From: Clostridia bacterium
Lineage (GTDB): Bacteria > Bacillota > Clostridia > Christensenellales > CAG-138
Reading direction: 5' to 3'
DNA length: 64,000 nucleotides
NCBI GenBank assembly: GCA_003246365.1
Contig: QKAN01000190.1
Span: forward strand, 1-64,000
A program made the translations under genes and the position numbers. The notes under the pieces are model-generated. The model made no database searches. It saw nothing but the letters and a program-made list of their open reading frames with translations, and was not told the DNA's origin. Of the stretch, positions 59,257 through 64,000 are shown piece by piece (the stretch's first letter is position 1; each line of letters begins with the position of its first letter).

Positions 59257-59604
59257 TTACTTGTGCGAAACTCCTTCCCAGTTCATAACCGGCACGGTGA
59301 AAAAGATACCGGTATTCGGGCCGTGAAGATCTCCAGCAACGCTGTGAATAATGTCTTTCACAAGGGGAACGTCTTCGTCTTTCAGCACGATCAATATCAT
59401 CTTGTTCGTTTGACGGCAGGGGTTGATGAACTGACGAAGCGAGCCGAAAATCGGCGGGGCGTCTTCCGCGTTGCATTCGCTCAGCGTGGTGAGCATACCT
59501 TGGCAGTCGACAACGCTTGCGCCTTTTAACCCGGCTTCCATCATTTTGGTAAAAATCGGCGTAACGCTTTCCTCATGGTTGGTGATATGGACAAAGAGCT
59601 GCAT
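59257..59604 (-). CDS. PII-like small protein paired with antiporter
   Basis: The 115-residue protein has a ferredoxin-like beta-alpha-beta layout with the ordering of PII-like proteins: LFVHITNHEESVTPIFTKMMEAGLKGASVVDCQGM at the N-terminus and KMILIVLKDEDVPLVKDIIHSVAGDL followed by GIFFTVPVMNWEGVSHK. The canonical PII uridylylation Tyr and T-loop are not evident. AAGGAG lies 8 nt upstream. Because it precedes and nearly overlaps the antiporter gene, it may bind a nucleotide or other ligand and control transport. Classification is by layout and context, so it is moderately sure. Confidence 0.7.
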   Translation of the reverse strand: MQLFVHITNHEESVTPIFTKMMEAGLKGASVVDCQGMLTTLSECNAEDAPPIFGSLRQFINPCRQTNKMILIVLKDEDVPLVKDIIHSVAGDLHGPNTGIFFTVPVMNWEGVSHK

Positions 59605-59734
59605 AGACCCGTCTCCTTTTCAGCGACGCAGGCGTTTTTTGTGTTGGAGCAATCGCCTTTTCGCGCCGCATTATTCGATGTGTTTTCGACTTGGTAACAA
59701 TAGAAAACTACGCCGATTTACCGCGTTTGTCAAT

Positions 59735-59761
59735 AGACGCACGCGTGTTGCGCGTGCGTCT
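59735..59761 (-). terminator. Hairpin downstream of yhaM
   Basis: AGACGCACGCG/CGCGTGCGTCT, an 11-bp stem with a 5-nt loop; the T-tract is poor. On the minus strand it is directly followed by a TTGACA that may be the -35 of the PII-like gene. Confidence 0.5.
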
Positions 59762-59796
59762 AAATGATTTAACCGTATTCTATTATTTTATTTGGT

Positions 59797-60774
59797 TTAC
59801 TTGCTTTCGCCGCGTTTCAGGTGCCCGTGACCGTGGCAATAAATCTGGCGGTTGTCCAGCGCCCACTGCCGCTCGGAAAATGCGCCGACGGATACACCGG
59901 AGAGCGCATCAAACATTTCATACATCTTGCTGTCGAGCAAGTCGATTTCTGCGAGCACTTCCGCCTCCGGAAACATTGGCAGTTTCGGACTGCCAAACTC
60001 CGCCTGTCCGTGATGCGCCAGCAGCATGTGCTCCACCAGCATTGCGGTTTCTTCCGGCACGCCGAGCATTTCGCAGGCGGCGGAAACATCCGATATGCCG
60101 ATGGATATATGTCCGACCAGTTGCCCGCGTGCGGTGTATCCGCTCGCGATGCCAAGCTCGCCGGTTTCCAATTCCTTGAGTTTGCCGATATCGTGCAGAA
60201 TTGCGCCGGTATAAATCAAATCCCCGTCCAGCGCGGGATAGATGTCGATGATGGACTTGGCGAGTTTCGTCAGCGTCCAGGTGTGGTGCAGCAGACCGCC
60301 GCGCGTTGCGTGATGCAGCTTGACCGCAGCGGGGAAAAACAGAAGTTTGTCTTTGTTTTCCCGCATGATGTATTGCACCAACCGTCTTAAGTCGTCGTCC
60401 TGAAACTTTTCCGCAAGCGAAAACAGCTCGTCGAACAGCCATTCCGGATCAAACGGCGAACACGGCAGCAGTTTGGACATATCAACATCGTCCTCCGGCG
60501 TTACGCGGCGGATTTTGTCGATTTTGAGTTGTTCTGTGTCTTTCCAGATATTGATTGATCCGCGCACTTTGATGACGTCGTCCGGATCATAGGTGCCGTG
60601 CAGTTCTTTGCTGTAGTCCCAGAGTTTCGCGGCGCAGTCGCCTTCGCTGTCCGCAACGATTAAATCGAGGTATTCGGTTCCTTTTATATTGGTTTTTACG
60701 CTTACGCTTTTGATGAGGCAGAATCCCTCGAATGTTTGTCCGTTGCTTTCGTTGAGTAAACGCATGCGGCTCAT
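59797..60774 (-). CDS. yhaM: 3'-5' exoribonuclease YhaM family (OB-fold plus HD domain)
   Basis: The protein has 325 residues from the ATG at 60774, which has AGGGGG 10-11 nt upstream; longer and shorter starts exist nearby. An N-terminal OB fold (about 10-95: GFCLIKSVSVKTNIKGTEYLDLIVADSEG) binds nucleic acid. The HD metal-phosphohydrolase domain follows: LLHHTWTLTKLAKSI, GAILHDIGKLKEL (HD pair) and MLLAHHGQAEFGSPKLPMFPEAEVLAEIDLLDSKM, all as in B. subtilis YhaM. It degrades RNA or single-stranded DNA from the 3' end in the cytosol. Monocistronic, divergent from mnmG. Confidence 0.93.
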   Translation of the reverse strand: MSRMRLLNESNGQTFEGFCLIKSVSVKTNIKGTEYLDLIVADSEGDCAAKLWDYSKELHGTYDPDDVIKVRGSINIWKDTEQLKIDKIRRVTPEDDVDMSKLLPCSPFDPEWLFDELFSLAEKFQDDDLRRLVQYIMRENKDKLLFFPAAVKLHHATRGGLLHHTWTLTKLAKSIIDIYPALDGDLIYTGAILHDIGKLKELETGELGIASGYTARGQLVGHISIGISDVSAACEMLGVPEETAMLVEHMLLAHHGQAEFGSPKLPMFPEAEVLAEIDLLDSKMYEMFDALSGVSVGAFSERQWALDNRQIYCHGHGHLKRGESK

Positions 60775-60871
60775 GATTGTTTTCCCCCTGGTCATTTGGC
60801 GCAATCACGCCTTTTTCTTAGTATAGCATACTCCCGTCCGCCCCGCGCAACCTTTCGCGCAATCCGCCGCG

Positions 60872-60900
60872 TTGCCAGCAACCGCCTTGTGTGGTAAAAT
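60872..60900 (+). promoter_or_regulatory. mnmG-rsmG promoter
   Basis: TTGCCA-N17-TAAAAT with an extended -10 (TGG). A hairpin TGGACGCG/CGCGTCCA (60912-60940) sits in the leader directly before the AAAGGA of mnmG. Confidence 0.75.
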
Positions 60901-60946
60901 GCGCGTGTGCATGGACGCGGGACGATATTGATCGCGTCCAAAAGGA

Positions 60947-62863
60947 ATGGAACAAAGAAACCAAATGACATTTGATTCGCAAATTTACGACATCGTCGTT
61001 ATCGGCGCGGGGCACGCGGGGGTGGAAGCATCGCTTGCCTGCGCACGAATGGGGCAAAAGACGCTTCTATTAACATTAAACCTTGACTCGGTGGGGCTTA
61101 TGCCCTGCAATCCGGCCATTGGCGGCACAGGAAAGGGGCATCTCGTGCGCGAGATTGACGCGCTCGGCGGAGAGATGGGTCTTGCCGCGGATGATACGCT
61201 GATTCAGATGCGCATGCTCAACACCGGCAAAGGTCCGGCGGTGCATTCTCTGCGCGCGCAGATGGACAAACGCCGCTATCACGAGCGCGTGAAGCGCGCG
61301 ATGGAAGAACAGGAAAACCTCACCCTCGTGCAAGGCGAGGCGAGCCGCTTTCGTACAGAAGGCGGACGCATCAGCGGAGTAGAGACCGCGGAAGGGTTTG
61401 TCTATGAGTGCCGCGCGGCTGTCGTCTGCGCGGGCGTTTATATGAAGAGCCGGATTCTCATCGGCGAGCTCGCGCGAAACAGCGGTCCCGCTGGATTGCT
61501 GCGGAGCGAAACGCTCTCGGATGCGCTCAAGGAACTCGGCGTTCCGTTGCAGCGGTTTAAAACGGGTACGCCCGCGCGCGTCAACGGATTAACACTCGAT
61601 TACAACGAAATGGAACGGCAGGACGGTGATGTACCGATGCCCGCGTTTTCGTTTCTCAACGGTAGACTGGAACGCGAACAGACGCCGTGCTATTTAACCT
61701 ATACCAACGACGAAACGCACCGCGTAATACTGGAAAATCTGCATCGTTCTGCCATGTACAGCGGAAAGATCAACGCGACGGGCACGCGATATTGTCCCAG
61801 CATCGAGGACAAGCTTGTTCGCTTTGCGGACAAGGAACGGCACCAGATTTTTATCGAACCGGAAGGAAACACGACCAACGAAATGTATGTACAGGGCATG
61901 AGCACGAGCCTGCCGGGCGAAGTGCAGATTGCGATGCTGCGCACCATGCCGGGATTGCACCGCTGCGAAGTGATGCGCCTTGGCTATGCGATTGAATACG
62001 ACTGCATCGATCCGACTGCGTTGGATGCTTCGCTGAATGTGCGCGCCGTGCCCGGTCTCTATCTGGCGGGACAGGTGAACGGCACAAGCGGATATGAGGA
62101 AGCCGCCGCGCAAGGTCTGCTCGCGGGCATCAATGCCGCGTTCTACTGCCGCGGGGAAGAACCGCTGACCCTCGGGCGCGATGAAGCATATCTTGGCGTA
62201 CTGGTGGACGATCTTTCGGTCAAAGGAACGCCGGAACCGTATCGCATGATGACGTCGAGATGCGAATACCGTCTGCTGCTCCGACAGGACAATGCGGACG
62301 ATCGGCTGACGCACAAATCTCTGCGCACGGGGTTAATCTCCGCCGAGCGGTACGAGCGATTGATGCAAAAGCGCGAACGCGTAGAAACCGCATTGCTCTC
62401 TCTCGAAAAAAACGCGCCGCCGACGGAAACGCTCAAACAGCTTTTGATCGATCGCGGAGAGAGCGTGCCGCAAAATGGCGTAAAGTTATTCGATTTGCTC
62501 AAGCGCACAAACATCCGCTATACCGATTTGCTTTCGATCTTCGATTCGCTTTCCCCGCTGGATTGGGAAACGGAAGAGCGCGTGGAAACCCTTGCGCGAT
62601 ATGACGGATATATCCAGAAACAGCAGGAGCAGGTCAACCGCAGCCGCGCGCTGGAAAACACGCCGCTGCCGCAGGACATCGACTATCTGACGCTGGACGG
62701 GCTTCGGTTGGAAGCGCGCCAGAAGCTCAACAAACATAAACCCGCGAACATCGGCATGGCGGGGCGCATCTCCGGCGTTACGCCGGCGGACGTAAACGTG
62801 CTGCTGATCTACCTGAAGCGCGGGTTTCACGCCGCGGAACCGAAAGGGGAGGAACGCGCTTGA
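60947..62863 (+). CDS. mnmG: tRNA uridine-5-carboxymethylaminomethyl modification enzyme MnmG (GidA)
   Basis: MnmG with MnmE makes the cmnm5U34 modification using FAD, NADH, glycine and methylene-THF. The 638-residue protein has the FAD motif VVIGAGHAGVEASLACARMG (about 17-36), MPCNPAIGGTGKGHLVREIDALGGEMG, and GLYLAGQVNGTSGYEEAAAQG, with the C-terminal helical domain (ISGVTPADVNVLLIYLKR). The start is uncertain: the ATG at 60947 directly abuts AAAGGA, while the ATG at 60965 begins MTFDSQIYDIVVIG, closer to other MnmG proteins. It overlaps rsmG by 4 nt. Confidence 0.96.
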   Translation: MEQRNQMTFDSQIYDIVVIGAGHAGVEASLACARMGQKTLLLTLNLDSVGLMPCNPAIGGTGKGHLVREIDALGGEMGLAADDTLIQMRMLNTGKGPAVHSLRAQMDKRRYHERVKRAMEEQENLTLVQGEASRFRTEGGRISGVETAEGFVYECRAAVVCAGVYMKSRILIGELARNSGPAGLLRSETLSDALKELGVPLQRFKTGTPARVNGLTLDYNEMERQDGDVPMPAFSFLNGRLEREQTPCYLTYTNDETHRVILENLHRSAMYSGKINATGTRYCPSIEDKLVRFADKERHQIFIEPEGNTTNEMYVQGMSTSLPGEVQIAMLRTMPGLHRCEVMRLGYAIEYDCIDPTALDASLNVRAVPGLYLAGQVNGTSGYEEAAAQGLLAGINAAFYCRGEEPLTLGRDEAYLGVLVDDLSVKGTPEPYRMMTSRCEYRLLLRQDNADDRLTHKSLRTGLISAERYERLMQKRERVETALLSLEKNAPPTETLKQLLIDRGESVPQNGVKLFDLLKRTNIRYTDLLSIFDSLSPLDWETEERVETLARYDGYIQKQQEQVNRSRALENTPLPQDIDYLTLDGLRLEARQKLNKHKPANIGMAGRISGVTPADVNVLLIYLKRGFHAAEPKGEERA

Positions 62864-63540
62864 TTCAAGAATTGCTATCACCGCTGCGTCCCGACCTGAA
62901 ACCGGAGCAGTTAAATCAGTTTGAAACCTATTTCAATATGCTCGCGGACTGGAACACGCGGGTAAACCTCACCGCGATTACCGACCCGGAAGGCGTTGTA
63001 AAAAAGCACTTTTTGGATTCGCTTGCCGCGGAACCATACTTAAAACCTGGTGCGCGCGTGATCGACGTCGGCACCGGTGCGGGGTTTCCCGGCGTGCCGC
63101 TGCTGATTGTGCGGCCGGATCTGAAAGTGACGCTGATGGACAGCCTGCAAAAACGGCTTGTATTTCTGGAAGCGCTATTAAATGAGCTAGGGTTATCGGC
63201 GGAGCGCGTACATGCGCGGGCCGAGGACGCAGGACAAAACCCGCTGTATCGGGAAAAATTTGACGTTGCGTTGACGCGCGCGGTGTCCGGCCTGCCCGCG
63301 CTTTGCGAACTGACGCTGCCGCTGGTCAAAGTCGGCGGAATCAGCATTGCGTATAAGGGCGATGCAGAAGAAGAACTTCAGTCGGCAAACAATGCGCTGC
63401 AAATATTGCATGCAACGGCGGAGCGCGTTTCGGTTTCTTCCGATTATGGTGCGCGGGAATTGGTTGTTTTAACGAAACACGGAGCAACACCGAAGCAATA
63501 TCCCAGGAAAGCCGGAACGCCTTCGAAGAAACCGTTATAA
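62860..63540 (+). CDS. rsmG: 16S rRNA (guanine527-N7)-methyltransferase RsmG (GidB)
   Basis: RsmG uses S-adenosylmethionine to methylate G527 of 16S rRNA; loss gives low-level streptomycin resistance. The 226-residue protein starts at the TTG at 62860, 7-8 nt after GGGAGG. It has NLTAITDPEGVVKKHFLDSL, the SAM-binding VIDVGTGAGFPGVPLLI (about 67-83), LMDSLQKRLVFLE and ALTRAVSGLPALCEL. The C-terminal KQYPRKAGTPSKKPL is the usual ending. Overlaps the mnmG stop, hence co-translated. Confidence 0.96.
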   Translation: MIQELLSPLRPDLKPEQLNQFETYFNMLADWNTRVNLTAITDPEGVVKKHFLDSLAAEPYLKPGARVIDVGTGAGFPGVPLLIVRPDLKVTLMDSLQKRLVFLEALLNELGLSAERVHARAEDAGQNPLYREKFDVALTRAVSGLPALCELTLPLVKVGGISIAYKGDAEEELQSANNALQILHATAERVSVSSDYGARELVVLTKHGATPKQYPRKAGTPSKKPL

Positions 63541-63607
63541 AAGCTTATATTATTCGAAACAAAATAGAAGAATTAATTTTGAAGTACTTGCTATAAAGGA
63601 AAAAGAG

Positions 63608-64000
63608 TTGGAGAGAAAAACTGCCGCAAAAAAAGCATCTCAAACACGAAATGCGAAAATGACAACCGCATCGATTACGGCCGGCGTTGCCGGCCTTCTT
63701 CTCGCCGCCTGGCTTATCTATGGCACGGTGAGCATCGATCCCTTTCTTTGGGGAATTTTTACGGAAGAGATGATCGCCGCGCTCTGCGCGCTGTTTGCGT
63801 TGAGACTGTTGTGCTTTTTGCGGTTCCCCAAATGGATAACGATCGCCTCGGTAGCGGTGCTGCCCGCCGTAATTGCGCTATACGGGGCGCTTTCGCTGCC
63901 GGAAGATATCGCGGGTTTTCTTCGTGCGCTTTGTCTGGCATCCGCGGTGCTGTTTGCTCTGATGGCTGCAACAGAATTGGACAATAAGCCGGACGGGGTG
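63608..64000 (+). CDS. Membrane protein, C-terminus cut by window edge
   Basis: The frame is open from the TTG at 63608 (AAAGGA 7 nt upstream) to the window end, 131 codons. A basic cytosolic start (ERKTAAKKASQTRNAK) is followed by three or four hydrophobic helices at about 20-38, 50-70, 73-95 and 105-122. An internal ATG at 63659 is a possible but ribosome-site-poor start. No family is recognised. It lies 67 nt after rsmG on the same strand and may be co-transcribed. Confidence 0.65.
   Translation, partial: MERKTAAKKASQTRNAKMTTASITAGVAGLLLAAWLIYGTVSIDPFLWGIFTEEMIAALCALFALRLLCFLRFPKWITIASVAVLPAVIALYGALSLPEDIAGFLRALCLASAVLFALMAATELDNKPDGV

Overview
The window looks like a 64-kb piece of chromosome from an anaerobic, probably gut-associated Bacillota of class Clostridia. 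It is moderately GC-rich inside genes and AT-rich between them. Supporting features are AddAB rather than RecBCD, canonical parS sites with ParA/ParB, PerR plus rubrerythrin, an FMN riboswitch in front of an ECF-type RibU, a CBS/DRTGG pyrophosphatase, small DUF951 and DUF1292 proteins, an LPXTG/sortase pair, and consensus sigma-A promoters with strong AGGAGG ribosome sites. I cannot name the genus. No rRNA, tRNA, CRISPR array, insertion sequence or prophage was seen.

Layout. 1-2640: a secreted leucine-rich-repeat protein (cut by the window edge) and an NlpC/P60-like protein. 2868-5060: a divergent MFS transporter and TVP38 membrane protein that both appear leaderless. 5794-12878: tsaD, a DUF1461 membrane protein, degV, pyrophosphatase and nucleoside kinase. 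13109-15314: an LPQTG surface protein overlapping its sortase. 15361-21797: metallophosphoesterase, zinc-ribbon protein, engB, lon, rubrerythrin, perR, ribU. 22201-29409: addA, addB and thpR as an overlapping operon. 29999-35729: murA, carbamate kinase, a divergent TetR/SDR pair and an archaeal-type aspS with a long structured leader.

The replication origin lies between dnaN and dnaA (39264-39656). It carries DnaA boxes of both orientations, a GC-rich spacer, six TAG/AAG DnaA-trios and an AT-rich tract. parA-parB follow dnaN directly and three parS sites lie between dnaN and parA. Genes left of the origin run mostly on the minus strand. To the right the strands are mixed: dnaA itself, cobO, plsY, ygeW-ygeY and several later genes are on the minus strand. 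mnmG-rsmG, often neighbours of parAB, are about 20 kb away on the other side.

Right of the origin: hydrolase-DUF951-lepB-lepB (41431-43721), an acetyltransferase, a cobalamin adenosyltransferase, plsY, three tandem paralogous lipoprotein-like genes (46043-48056), a regulator-ygeY-ygeW operon (50795 and below, with its regulator at 50853-51482), DUF1292, uvrA, ydcF, uppP, another acetyltransferase, a CPA2 antiporter with a PII-like partner, yhaM, mnmG, rsmG and a truncated membrane protein.

The observations I would look at first are: (i) the aspS leader, with promoter, multi-hairpin RNA, intrinsic terminator and two 23-codon ORFs but no T-box consensus; (ii) four DnaA-box clusters outside oriC, one with five boxes in 66 bp; (iii) four genes whose -10 box sits 6-9 nt from the start codon with no Shine-Dalgarno; (iv) the lipoprotein triplication in which the first copy has lost its lipobox cysteine. 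All calls were made by reading the sequence, without database searches.
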